Positions 25,742 through 38,422 of a stretch of DNA of 64,000 nucleotides are shown here, one piece after another. The stretch comes from Lachnospiraceae bacterium (lineage in GTDB: Bacteria > Bacillota > Clostridia > Lachnospirales > Lachnospiraceae), in contig JAFXSQ010000017.1 of assembly GCA_017525525.1 (NCBI GenBank), positions 1-64,000 of the forward strand. The letters are read 5' to 3'. The first letter of the stretch is position 1, and each line of letters starts with the position of its first letter. Under the pieces are notes generated by a model. That model made no database searches and was not told where the DNA came from. It was given only the letters and a program-made list of their open reading frames with translations. The position numbers and the translations under genes are program-made.

Positions 25742-27176
25742 ATGGATAACAATAATATGGTTCCGCAGCAGGAACCGGACAGACAATATTACTATATGGA
25801 CGAGATGAAGAAGCTCGTCCTGGAAAAGAGCCGAGAGGCTGGGCGGACACTCACGTATAATGTGACTACATTCGGGTGTCAGATGAATGCGCATGACTCC
25901 GAGAAGCTTAAGGGTATATTGGAGGCCTGCGGTTTCGAAGAGACCGGGGAAGAGGACGGCGCGGACTTTGTGCTTCTTAATACATGTACCATTAGGGAGA
26001 ATGCGAACACCAGGCTGTACGGTCACTTGGGTCAGCTCAAGGCCATAAAGCGAGGAAGACCGGATATGGTGATTGCGTTGTGCGGTTGCATGATGCAGGA
26101 GCCGCATGTCATAGAGGCGATAAAAAATAAATACCGTCATGTGGATGTGGTATTCGGTACATTTAATATTTACAAACTTGCAGAGTTACTGTATAAGTAT
26201 TATGTAAACAAAGAGCGCGTTATAGAGGTTTTGGAAACTCATGCGGGCGCAGTCGAGACGCTTCCTCAGAAGAGAAAGTTCGGCTTCAAGGCAGGCGTGA
26301 ACATCATGTACGGCTGCAATAATTTCTGTACCTACTGCATAGTTCCTTATGTCAGAGGCCGCGAGACCAGCAGAACTCCCGAGGAGATAATGAACGAGGT
26401 AAGACTTTTAGTTAAGTCGGGCGTGAAGGAGATCATGCTTCTCGGTCAGAATGTTAACTCCTACGGAATAGCCGGAGGAGATATCGGCGGCTTTACGGGC
26501 ATGAGCTTTCCCGAACTGATAAAGATGGTTGCCGAGGAACCCGGTGTTGAACGGTTGAGGTTCATGACAAGCCATCCGAAGGACCTCTCGGACGAACTTA
26601 TAGAGGTTATCAGAACTCACGAGAATATATGCCGGCACATACATCTTCCGGTACAGTCCGGCTCGAATGATGTGCTTAAGAAGATGAACAGGCGCTACAC
26701 AAAGGAAAGTTATCTGGCGCTTGTCGACAGGATAAGAAAAGCAGTTCCTGATATATCTCTCACGACGGATATCATAGTTGGATTCCCGGGAGAGACCGAA
26801 GAGGATTTCCTTGACACGCTTGATGTGGTTGAGCGCGTGAAGTATGACCAGGCCTTTACATTTATCTATTCCAAGAGAACAGGCACTCCGGCTGCGTCTT
26901 TTGAAGACCAGGTGGACGAGGCTGTGATCAAGGACCGTTTTGACAGACTTCTTGATAAGGTAAATACTATCGCTCACAGAGAGATGAAGCGCTTTGAAGG
27001 CAGGGTGTGCGATGTGCTTGTGGAGGAGAAGAACCGTCAGGAGGAAGGACTTGTGACGGGAAGAACCTCAGAAAATGTGACGGTACATTTTAAGGGAGAC
27101 GCCTCAATTATAGGCAGTACGGTTAAGGTTTTGATGAAGGAAGCCAAGGGCTTTTACTATATGGGAGAAATCAAAG

Positions 27177-27184
<8 letters not shown>
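25742..27184 (+). CDS. miaB: tRNA-2-methylthio-N6-dimethylallyladenosine synthase
   Basis: 480 residues from the ATG 5 nt after AAAGAGGA; 47 more in-frame codons upstream come from an intergenic repeat and are not believed. The UPF0004 domain has the first cluster Cys in TFGCQMNAHDSEK (C46). The radical SAM motif YGCNNFCTYCIVPYVRG gives C192, C196 and C199. A TRAM domain closes the protein. It adds the methylthio group at A37 of tRNAs reading UNN codons, acting after MiaA, encoded further down in the same cluster. Its end overlaps the mutS start by 8 nt. Confidence 0.96.
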
Positions 27185-29795
<2,611 letters not shown>

Positions 29796-29841
29796 TAAGA
29801 TTCTTCGGGCTTCGTTCAGGATCTTTATAGGGTGAAATAAT

Positions 29842-31929
29842 ATGATTAAACTGTTAGACAAAGAGACAATAGACAAAATAGCCGCAGGAGAGGTGATCGA
29901 GCGGCCGGCTTCGGTTGTAAAGGAGCTTTTGGAGAATTCTATAGACGCCGGTTCGGGCGCGATCACCATAGAGATTAAGGATGGCGGATGTTCGCTTATC
30001 AGGGTTACGGACAACGGAATGGGAATAGAAAAAGCTGATGTCAGGCTTGCGGTTGTAAGTCATGCCACAAGCAAGATCGACAGCTCGGAGGACCTGATGA
30101 ACATCGGCTCCTTGGGCTTTCGAGGGGAGGCTCTTGCGACTATCGCAGCCGTTTCGGAGACCGAGCTTATAACCAAGACCTATGATGATTTGGTCGGCAC
30201 CAAATATGTGGTTAAGGGCGGCGTCGACAGAGAGTTTGCCGATGTCGGAGTTCCTTCGGGCACCACGGTTATAGTTCGTGATTTATTCTACAACACTCCG
30301 GCCAGGAAGAAATTCTTAAAGACTGCCATGACCGAGGGCTCGTATATAAGCGACATAGTGTAGAGGCTTTCACTTTCGCATCCGGGCATTGCCTTTAAGC
30401 TTATCTCCAACGGCAGGGTTATGATTGATACCTCGGGAAGCGGCTCCGTGAAGGATACCGTATACCAGCTTTTCGGAAGGGACATAACCCAAAACCTTCT
30501 TCCGGTTTCCGGTGAGTCAGGGGAGATAAAGCTGTCCGGTTTTATCGGCAGGCCGAATGTAAACCGGGGCAACAGATCTTATGAGAATTACTTTATAAAT
30601 GAGAGATATATAAAGAATAACATAGTAAACCGCGCCATAGAGGAGGGCTACCGTACCTTTATGATGCAGCATCAGTTTCCCTTCACGGTGCTATACATTG
30701 AGCTTCCTTCTAACAGAATCGATGTAAATGTTCATCCGACCAAGATGGAATTCAAGTATGATAACGAGAAAGAGCTTTTCACGGTTATCTCAAACAGCAT
30801 CAGGGAGGCTCTGTTAAACAAGGACCTTATACCGAAGACAAAGCCGTCTACCGAAAGGGAGATAAATGATGAAAAGAGGGCTGAGGAAGCAAGAAGGATT
30901 GCTGCCATGAATACGGGCGCAAGACCTGCGGAGCCCTTTGAGAACAAGAGAACAGGGGAAATAAACGAGAGCAAAAACAATTATGCAATTCCACATGAAC
31001 CCATAAGAAGCGCGCATAAAGTAAGCGATTCTTACAAATTCCTGAATGCTCTCAAGGAAGAGGAAAAGCAACAGGATACGGGTGAGCTTGAAAAGCTTAT
31101 GAAGGGGGAGGCCGCTACATTTACAAGAAGCACTTCCGAAGCTGCGTCGCTTGATATGCCTGAGGTGAGAAATGAAGCTGTACAGACAATGAAAGCGGTC
31201 GAGGAAACGGAAACGCAGCAGGCGATAAAGTCCGAACAGCAGGAAAACGCGACAAAGCAGCCGCAGCTTTCATCCTACGATGCCAAGGGCAGAAAGGTCG
31301 TGATGGAACAGACCACGGTCTTTGACGAGGACTTTATGACCGGCGAGGCAAGAAAGAAGCATCGGGTAATCGGACAGGTCTTCGGCACCTACTGGCTTAT
31401 CGAATACGAGGACAATCTCTTCATCATGGATCAGCATGCGGCTCATGAAAAGATAAACTACGAGGCCTTTGTCGCTAACCTGAAGGAAAAGAAGATACTT
31501 TCACAGCAGCTTCTTCCGCCCATGATAATTACGGTGAACTATGCGGAAAAGCAGGCGGTGATGGATAATTTTGATTTATTCATGAAGCTTGGCTATGACA
31601 TAGAGGAATTCGGCGGAAATGAGTTCAAGATCAATGCGGTACCGAGTAATCTCTATGATATTCACGGCAAGGATATGTTCATGGAATTTGTCGGTTCTCT
31701 TATCGAGAATTCAGGCTATATGTCCAACGAGGTCTTCATCAGAAAGCTTGCATCCATGGCGTGCAAGGCGGCTATAAAGGGCAACACGAGGATAAGCTTT
31801 GAGGAGGCAGAGAACCTGCTCGACAGACTGCTGACTCTCGAGAACCCGTACACCTGTCCTCACGGAAGACCGACAATTATCTCCGTGAGTGAGAAGGAGC
31901 TTGAGAAGAAATTCAAGAGGATAGTTTAA
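29842..31929 (+). pseudogene. mutL: DNA mismatch repair protein MutL, interrupted by in-frame TAG
   Basis: One reading frame of 695 codons is broken only by TAG at 30361-30363, codon 174. The first part (29842-30363, 173 residues) has the GHKL ATPase motifs: ELLENSIDAGS, DNGMGI, TSKI and LGFRGEALATIAAV. The frame continues at once with RLSLSHPGIAF, normal MutL sequence, to a complete C-terminal domain with the endonuclease motif DQHAAHEKINYE and CPHGRPTI. An internal ATG at 30421 could start the second part (502 residues), but without a clear RBS. A single base change explains the break; the original codon may have been CAG, GAG or AAG. A sequencing error or read-through is possible. TAG is used as a normal stop elsewhere in the window (for example nadE). 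MiaA starts on the stop codon. Confidence 0.85.
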
Positions 31930-32879
31930 TGTCAGATAAAAAGAGTATGGTTATTTTAACCGGGCCTACCGCCGCGGGAAAGACCGGACTTTCGATAAGG
32001 CTTGCTAAAGAAATCAATGCCGAGATAGTATCGGCGGATTCCGTGCAGGTTTACAGAGATATGAACATAGGCTCTGCGAAGATTACGTCGGAGGAGATGC
32101 AGGGCATACCGCATCATCTGATAGATGTGCTCGATCCGACGGAGGATATGAACGTAGCTCGCTTTAAGGAGCTTTCTTTAGAGTGCTGCCGGGATATATG
32201 GAGCAGGGGAAGGATACCTCTTATAACCGGAGGGACCGGCTTCTACATACAGGCGCTTCTCTATGATGTCGACTTCGGTGAGGAGGAGGACGACGGCTAC
32301 GGCGCATACCTTGAAAAGCTATGTGAAGAACAAGGCTCCGATGCGCTGTATGAATTACTGAAAAACGAGGACGCCGAAGCGGCAGAGAAAATACACCCGA
32401 ATAATATTAAGAGGGTAATTAGGGCCCTGATATATAAGCATAATCAGGGTGAGAAGATATCAGAGCATAACGAGAGGGAAAGCGCTAAGGAAAGTCCTTA
32501 TAATTTTGCATATTTCGTGTTAGATATGGACAGGGCAAAGCTCTACGAGAGAATTGATTTGAGAGTCGATCAGATGATGGAGCAGGGCCTGTATGATGAG
32601 GTAAAGAGCCTGATTGAAAAGTACACGCTTGACCGTTCAAGCGTGTCCATGCAGGCGCTCGGCTATAAGGAGTTCTTCGATGTCATAGACGGCAGCTTAG
32701 ACCTTGAGGAGGCCGTCAGGATAATCAAGCGCGATACGAGGCATTTTGCCAAGAGGCAGCTTACATGGTTTAAGCGCGAAAGAGACGTGATTCGTGTCGA
32801 CAAGGATGCGTTTACGACAGAGGATGAGCAGCTAAAGTTTATAAAAGATATATTATATGAAAAGGGTATTATAGAATGA
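31929..32879 (+). CDS. miaA: tRNA dimethylallyltransferase
   Basis: 316 residues. The P-loop GPTAAGKTGLS is at about 12-22, SADSVQVYRDMNIGSAK follows, and the ITGGTGFYIQALLY substrate motif is present. It transfers a dimethylallyl group to A37 of tRNAs, giving the substrate of MiaB. The start codon overlaps the mutL stop (TTAATG), so translation may depend on ribosomes that finish mutL; the mutL break could lower its expression unless ribosomes re-start downstream. Its end overlaps the next gene by 4 nt. Confidence 0.95.
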   Translation: MSDKKSMVILTGPTAAGKTGLSIRLAKEINAEIVSADSVQVYRDMNIGSAKITSEEMQGIPHHLIDVLDPTEDMNVARFKELSLECCRDIWSRGRIPLITGGTGFYIQALLYDVDFGEEEDDGYGAYLEKLCEEQGSDALYELLKNEDAEAAEKIHPNNIKRVIRALIYKHNQGEKISEHNERESAKESPYNFAYFVLDMDRAKLYERIDLRVDQMMEQGLYDEVKSLIEKYTLDRSSVSMQALGYKEFFDVIDGSLDLEEAVRIIKRDTRHFAKRQLTWFKRERDVIRVDKDAFTTEDEQLKFIKDILYEKGIIE

Positions 32880-34162
32880 GTGACAGTATAAAGGACATGA
32901 TCATAGCGGCGGGAGTAGATGAGAGAGTATATGAGCTTTCGACTAATATATTAGACAGTTTAAAAGACCGTTTTGAAAAAATAGACAGGATAGCATTTGC
33001 AAATCAGATAAAGGTACTTAATTCCATGCGAGAGGAGCGTTTCGGAGAAGAACACCTGGCAGGCTCGACGGGCTATGGGTATAACGACACCGGAAGAGAC
33101 ACCTTGGAACGGGTATATGCAAGGGTGTTCAAGACAGAGGACGCTTTAGTCAGACAACAGATAGTGAGCGGCACCCACGCATTAACTGTTGCGCTTTTCG
33201 GCAACCTAAGGCCGGGCGACGAAATACTTTCGCCCTGCGGTTCCGTGTACGATACACTTCAGGGAGTGATTGGAATCAGGCCCGAGAAGGGTTCACTTGC
33301 TGAGTACGGCGTGACCTACAGACAGGTCGATTTAAAGGATGATTACAGCTTTGACTATGACGGTATAAAAGCCGCTATCAACGATAAGACAAGGCTTATT
33401 GAGATACAGCGCTCGAGGGGCTATGATGTGCGCCCTTCATTCACTGTTGACAAAATTGCAGAGCTGATAAGCTTTATCAAGGGCATCAAGCCTGATGTAA
33501 TAGTTATGGTTGATAACTGTTACGGCGAGTTCGTAGAGCTCGCCGAACCCTCGGAGGTCGGCGCCGACATGATAGTCGGCTCGCTGATTAAGAACCCGGG
33601 TGGCGGCCTGGCGCCTATAGGCGGCTATATCTGCGGAACTAAGGAATGCATCGAAAACGCCGCAGCCAGACTCACAAGTCCGGGACTCGGCAAGGAGGTC
33701 GGTGCCTCGCTCGGCGTGACCAGGCAGATAGCCCAGGGACTCTTTATGTCTCCGACAGTCACCGCAGCAGCCTTAAAGGGCGCAATCTTCGCAGCCAAGC
33801 TCTACGAGAAGCTCGGCTTCAAGGCTCACCCCGCCGGAGATGACGAGAGAACGGACATCATCCAGGCAGTAGAGCTCGGCAGCCCTGAGCTTGTAGAAGC
33901 CTTCTGCGAGGGCATCCAGGCAGCCGCTCCCGTCGACAGCTACGTCAAGCCTATCCCCTGGGATATGCCCGGCTACGACGATCCCGTCATCATGGCAGCC
34001 GGAGCCTTCACCGGCGGCGCCTCAATCGAGCTTTCCGCCGACGCCCCCATGAAGGAACCCTTCGCAGTATATTTCCAGGGTGGCCTCACCTTCCCCCATG
34101 CAATGTACGGAATAATGCTTTCCGTACAAAAAATGCTGGAAAAAGATTTAATAAAGTGGTAG
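32876..34162 (+). CDS. Aluminium resistance/methionine gamma-lyase-like PLP enzyme
   Basis: 428 residues of the YnbB-like family of PLP enzymes (fold type I), annotated in relatives as cystathionine beta-lyase-like or aluminium resistance protein; the reaction is not established. The PLP lysine lies in VGSLIKNPGGG (K239), and the Asp of the cofactor site in VMVDNCYGEF. Near the N-terminus, GSTGYGYNDTGRDTLE is a family mark. It overlaps miaA by 4 nt and is often found at this place in Lachnospiraceae, which supports one operon. The last 150 codons are noticeably richer in C-ending codons than the first part. Confidence 0.88.
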   Translation: MSDSIKDMIIAAGVDERVYELSTNILDSLKDRFEKIDRIAFANQIKVLNSMREERFGEEHLAGSTGYGYNDTGRDTLERVYARVFKTEDALVRQQIVSGTHALTVALFGNLRPGDEILSPCGSVYDTLQGVIGIRPEKGSLAEYGVTYRQVDLKDDYSFDYDGIKAAINDKTRLIEIQRSRGYDVRPSFTVDKIAELISFIKGIKPDVIVMVDNCYGEFVELAEPSEVGADMIVGSLIKNPGGGLAPIGGYICGTKECIENAAARLTSPGLGKEVGASLGVTRQIAQGLFMSPTVTAAALKGAIFAAKLYEKLGFKAHPAGDDERTDIIQAVELGSPELVEAFCEGIQAAAPVDSYVKPIPWDMPGYDDPVIMAAGAFTGGASIELSADAPMKEPFAVYFQGGLTFPHAMYGIMLSVQKMLEKDLIKW

Positions 34163-34218
34163 TATATCATTCCGTGTAAAAAAACAGTAAACAGCAATTC
34201 AACGCACAAGTAGTTTAT

Positions 34219-35079
34219 ATGTACAAAAACAACCGTAAAAAAGACATCCCCCCGAAATACCTTCTTCTGGCACTGACGATAGTCTGTGTCGCCTTTTTGT
34301 TGCTTTCGTATTTTGCGGGAGATCATATGGCGAAGATTAAGCTCTACACCGGAAAGATCATAGCCCCCTTCCAAAAGGGCGTCAACGAGATAGGCCTGTG
34401 GACCGACTCAAAGCTTAAGAACTTAAAGAAGATAGATGAATTAAACCGCGAGAATGAGGAGCTCAAAAAAGAGCTTGAGGAGGCGAGAAGACAGCTTACA
34501 AGGTATCAGACCATGAGTCTTGAGTTAAAGAATCTTCAGGAACTGTATAAGCTTCAGGAGAATTATCCCGAGCTGAATATGACTGCGGCTCATGTATTCT
34601 CAAAAACCTCATCCTCATGGTTTTCGGAGTTTTATATAGACAAGGGAAGTGACGACGGAGTGTTTGAAGGAGCCAATGTAATGTACGGCGAAGGACTGCT
34701 AGGCCTTGTGACCGATTGTTATCCGGGGTATTCCAAGGTCAGATCTCTTATAGACGACAGCTCAAAGATAAGCGCAAGACTTATTCCTTCGGATGCACTG
34801 TGTACCGTCGAGGGTAATCTTAATACTTATAAGGATGGTGTGCTTGTGGTAAGCAACATCGATAAGGACGCAAGTGTCTCCGTCGGTGATAAGGTGCTTA
34901 CCTCGGATATCTCAGACAGATATCATCCGGGACTGCTTATCGGTTACATCGAGAGTTATACACTTGACTCCAATAACCTTACAATGACTGCTCTGATTAA
35001 GCCTGCCTGCGATTTCGACAATATCAGCGATGTTCTGATAATCACCGACAAGAAGCAGAGTATAATAGATGAGGAATGA
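34219..35079 (+). CDS. mreC: Rod shape-determining protein MreC
   Basis: 286 residues. One membrane helix (about 15-35) is followed by a coiled coil (about 68-110, with ELNRENEELKKELEEAR) and the beta-barrel domain outside the membrane. It organises the elongation machinery with MreD, RodA and PBP2, which follow directly. No clear Shine-Dalgarno precedes the ATG at 34219, which is odd; no better start is seen because the membrane helix must be included. MreB is not in the window. Confidence 0.92.
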   Translation: MYKNNRKKDIPPKYLLLALTIVCVAFLLLSYFAGDHMAKIKLYTGKIIAPFQKGVNEIGLWTDSKLKNLKKIDELNRENEELKKELEEARRQLTRYQTMSLELKNLQELYKLQENYPELNMTAAHVFSKTSSSWFSEFYIDKGSDDGVFEGANVMYGEGLLGLVTDCYPGYSKVRSLIDDSSKISARLIPSDALCTVEGNLNTYKDGVLVVSNIDKDASVSVGDKVLTSDISDRYHPGLLIGYIESYTLDSNNLTMTALIKPACDFDNISDVLIITDKKQSIIDEE

Positions 35080-35082
35080 TAT

Positions 35083-35595
35083 ATGCGCAGAGTTATAACA
35101 CTTGCTCTTTTAATTTTTATATGCTTTTTGATGCAGTCGACCCTGTTCGGGGTACGTGACTTAGACGGCATAACGCCTAACCTGATGCTCATCCTTACCA
35201 TGTCCTTCGGTCTTATGAGAGGAAGAAAGGAAGGCATGCTGACCGGCTTTTTCTGCGGTTTTCTGGTGGACTGCCTGTATATGAGTGTCTTCGGCCCCTT
35301 CATGTTCCTTTACATGATCATCGGCTATATGAACGGGTTCTTCCACAAGAATTACATGGTTGAAGATGTAATGCTTCCGTTAATCGTGATAATCGGGGAT
35401 GAACTTCTCTTTAACATGAGCATATATGTATTCTCATTTATGCTTATGAACAGGCTCGACTTAAAGGGGTATTTTACAAGGATTATACTCCCCGAAACCC
35501 TTTATACGGCGATTATAACCGTTGTGCTGTATAAGATATTTGTGTTTGTCAACAAGCATTTAAAAGAGAAGAATAAGGAAAAGACCAATGCTTAA
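35083..35595 (+). CDS. mreD: Rod shape-determining protein MreD
   Basis: 170 residues, five to six membrane helices, with the early Q-S-T-L motif and GITPNLMLIL typical of MreD. It links MreC and the RodA-PBP2 synthase during wall elongation. It starts 3 nt after mreC and overlaps the PBP2 gene by 8 nt. Confidence 0.9.
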   Translation: MRRVITLALLIFICFLMQSTLFGVRDLDGITPNLMLILTMSFGLMRGRKEGMLTGFFCGFLVDCLYMSVFGPFMFLYMIIGYMNGFFHKNYMVEDVMLPLIVIIGDELLFNMSIYVFSFMLMNRLDLKGYFTRIILPETLYTAIITVVLYKIFVFVNKHLKEKNKEKTNA

Positions 35596-38422
35596 GGAAA
35601 TGCTGGCATCCTTGAAGGATGCCATTCTTGAATATATAAAACACAGGCTTTTTCCTGTCACAGTTTTGATAATTGTGCTTTTTTGCATACTTGCAAGAAG
35701 GCTTTTTGTGTTGCAGATTGTGGAAGGTGAGGAACATGTGGAGAATTTTATATACAAATCCGAGAAAACACTGACCATCGACTCCGTGCGAGGAAATATC
35801 TATGATGTTAACGGAAAGCTGCTTGCCTACAATGAGCTTTCGTATTCCGTAGTTTTTGCAAATGATCCGGCGCTTACGGCGCTTGCCGCAAAAAGGGGAA
35901 TAGACGAGAACATCTTAAAGGACGAGATATTGAAGGATACCATACGTATCTTAGAGAAAAACGGAGACAAGCTTACCTTTGATTTTCCCATTGAGGTTAA
36001 GAACGGAAAGTATCAATATACCGTGTCGGAAAATTCAAAAAAGAGCTTCTTAAAGGATGTATATTCATCCATGGATTTCGACTCGCTTTCGGATGATGAG
36101 AAGAACTCGACAGCGGAGGATGTAATGAATTTCCTCTGCGGGGAGGATATGTTCGAGATACCCGAAGACTATGATATGGAATTAAAATACAAGGTATGCG
36201 CCTGCCGTTATAAACTATGGATGAACCGATACCAACAGTACATGCCCGTAAGCATTGCCTATGACATATCCGATAAGAGCAATGCGGCGCTAACCGAGAG
36301 AAGCGATGAGCTTCCGGGAATAAGCGTGTCGGTCAAATCCTTGAGACGTTATAATGACGCGACTTATTTTGCTCATATCATCGGTTACATAGGCCCGATA
36401 TCTCAGGAGGAGCTTGAGGAATACAATGAGAAGCTTCCCGACGATCAAAAGTATGCGGGCTCGGAAATGGTCGGAAAGCTTGGCGTGGAGCGCTACTGCG
36501 AAAGCGAGCTTCGCGGCACCTCCGGCAGTGAAACTATGTATGTCGACAACCTCGGCAAGGTTATAGAAAAGATTAGCGTTCGAAGCGCGACTGCGGGCAA
36601 TGACATCTATCTTACCATAGACTCAGACCTCCAGAAGTATTGCTATGACATGCTTGAGCAGGAGATTATCGCCATACTGTTAAAGAACCTGTCTCCGGGC
36701 ACCATGGAGCAGAAGACGGAGAATGCATCGATACCCATAACCGATGTCTACTTTGCGTTATTTGACAATAATTACATCAAGATGAAAGAGATGGGCGAGC
36801 CCGATGCCACAGAGCTTGAAAAGAGCGTGTACAAAAGCTTTACGGAAACACAGTCATCGGTGCTTAAGAGACTTGATGATATCCTTAACAGGGAGCATAC
36901 CGTTCTCGAACTCCTTGATGATGATTATAAGGAGTACATGGAGTATATTGTCCGTTATCTGGTAAATAAGAATATCTTAGACAATTCCAAGATAGACCGC
37001 GAGGGCGATGAGTTCTACAATTATACACATGACAAGACAGCTCTTTATGATTATCTTATGTATTGCATAAGCTGCGAGGCAATCGATATATCAAAGATAG
37101 CCGATAATGTTGATTATTACGACAATGATGAGATCTACAGGCATCTGACGGATTATGTGTTAAAAGGACTTGAAAAGGACGAGGAATTCTCAAAGCTTGT
37201 GATAGAGCTTATGGTCAGAGGCGGTATCATAGGCGGTTCGGATGTGGTCAACCTTCTCTATGACCAGGGCGTTTTGAACAAGGAAAATGATGCAGACTAT
37301 GAACTCTTTTCGGCGGACGGTATAGGAGCTTACGAGTTTATAAGAAGGAAACTGCAGAATAGAGGCATAACTCCGGCTATGCTTGCCTTAAAGCCCTGCT
37401 CTGGATCAATCGTTGTAACGGATGCACAGACCGGAGATGTAAGAGCCATGGTTTCTTACCCGAGCTATGATAACAACAGACTGACTAACGAGATAGACGG
37501 AGAGTACTACGATCAGCTCTTAAACGACAGAACATCACCCATGGTCAACAGGGCAACACAGGTTGAGACAGCACCGGGATCGACCTACAAGGTTTTATCT
37601 TCTATAGCAGGTCTTTCGGAGGGCGTGGTTTCACCTGACGATTATTATCTGTGCGCAGGCGAGTTTGATCTGATAGAGCCATCGGCATGGTGCTGGAATA
37701 CCTACGGACACGGCGGCATGAACGACGAGCTCGCTATACAGAACTCTTGTAATGTATACTTTTATCATGTGGGCTATAATCTTGCGATGGATAACGGTTA
37801 TTACAATGACGCTTACGGACTTCAGAGACTTGAAAAGTATGCCGATGAGTTCGGCTTCGGTGACCTTTCCGGTGTTGAGGTGGATGAGTACGCCCCACAG
37901 GTTTCGGACAGTGATGCGGTACGAAGCGCCATCGGACAGGGACACAATCTCTTTGCTCCGATACATCTTGCAAGATACACAACTACAGTCGCCAATAGCG
38001 GAACCTGTTATTACCTTACGCTTATCGACAAGGTGACCGATTATGAGGGCAAGCTTGTCAGGGATAACAGCGCAAGGGTTTCGAATCAGGTGACAAATGT
38101 ATCGCAGCTAACCTGGGATACGGTTCACTACGGAATGAAGAGAGTTATAGACTATAATACCACAGGCCTTATCACGCGGCTCAATGTGGCTGTTGCCGGC
38201 AAATCCGGTACCGCGCAGCAAAGCCAGACAGAGCCTGACCACGCGCTGTTCATATCCTATGCGCCTTATGACAACCCCGAGGTTACTGTTACCACAGTCA
38301 TACAAAACGGTTATAACTCGGGTAATACCATAGAGCTTGCCGGCTTCGTGTACGCCTATATCTTCGACAGGGATGCCCTTGTCGGACAAAAGATGGGCGC
38401 TTCTCTGGAGGTGAGCGATTAG
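35588..38422 (+). CDS. mrdA: Penicillin-binding protein 2, class B transpeptidase
   Basis: 944 residues, longer than the usual 600-700. One membrane helix (about 18-36) is followed by the dimerisation domain with VRGNIYDVNGKLLAYN. The transpeptidase motifs are SxxK in APGSTYK (S665), SxN in QNSCN (S720) and KSGT (K872). A helical region of about 200 residues, roughly 370-590, lies between the dimerisation domain and the start of the catalytic domain (GSIVVTDAQTGDV) and accounts for the extra length. It crosslinks new peptidoglycan together with RodA, whose gene starts on its last base. It is encoded in the mre cluster, so a role in elongation rather than division is likely. Confidence 0.94.
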   Translation: MLKEMLASLKDAILEYIKHRLFPVTVLIIVLFCILARRLFVLQIVEGEEHVENFIYKSEKTLTIDSVRGNIYDVNGKLLAYNELSYSVVFANDPALTALAAKRGIDENILKDEILKDTIRILEKNGDKLTFDFPIEVKNGKYQYTVSENSKKSFLKDVYSSMDFDSLSDDEKNSTAEDVMNFLCGEDMFEIPEDYDMELKYKVCACRYKLWMNRYQQYMPVSIAYDISDKSNAALTERSDELPGISVSVKSLRRYNDATYFAHIIGYIGPISQEELEEYNEKLPDDQKYAGSEMVGKLGVERYCESELRGTSGSETMYVDNLGKVIEKISVRSATAGNDIYLTIDSDLQKYCYDMLEQEIIAILLKNLSPGTMEQKTENASIPITDVYFALFDNNYIKMKEMGEPDATELEKSVYKSFTETQSSVLKRLDDILNREHTVLELLDDDYKEYMEYIVRYLVNKNILDNSKIDREGDEFYNYTHDKTALYDYLMYCISCEAIDISKIADNVDYYDNDEIYRHLTDYVLKGLEKDEEFSKLVIELMVRGGIIGGSDVVNLLYDQGVLNKENDADYELFSADGIGAYEFIRRKLQNRGITPAMLALKPCSGSIVVTDAQTGDVRAMVSYPSYDNNRLTNEIDGEYYDQLLNDRTSPMVNRATQVETAPGSTYKVLSSIAGLSEGVVSPDDYYLCAGEFDLIEPSAWCWNTYGHGGMNDELAIQNSCNVYFYHVGYNLAMDNGYYNDAYGLQRLEKYADEFGFGDLSGVEVDEYAPQVSDSDAVRSAIGQGHNLFAPIHLARYTTTVANSGTCYYLTLIDKVTDYEGKLVRDNSARVSNQVTNVSQLTWDTVHYGMKRVIDYNTTGLITRLNVAVAGKSGTAQQSQTEPDHALFISYAPYDNPEVTVTTVIQNGYNSGNTIELAGFVYAYIFDRDALVGQKMGASLEVSD

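Noticed and set aside
30361..30363. Reassigned TAG (pyrrolysine or other recoding) in mutL
   Set aside because: TAG ends nadE and the 4765 and 51363 genes normally, and no recoding element or pyl gene is in the window.
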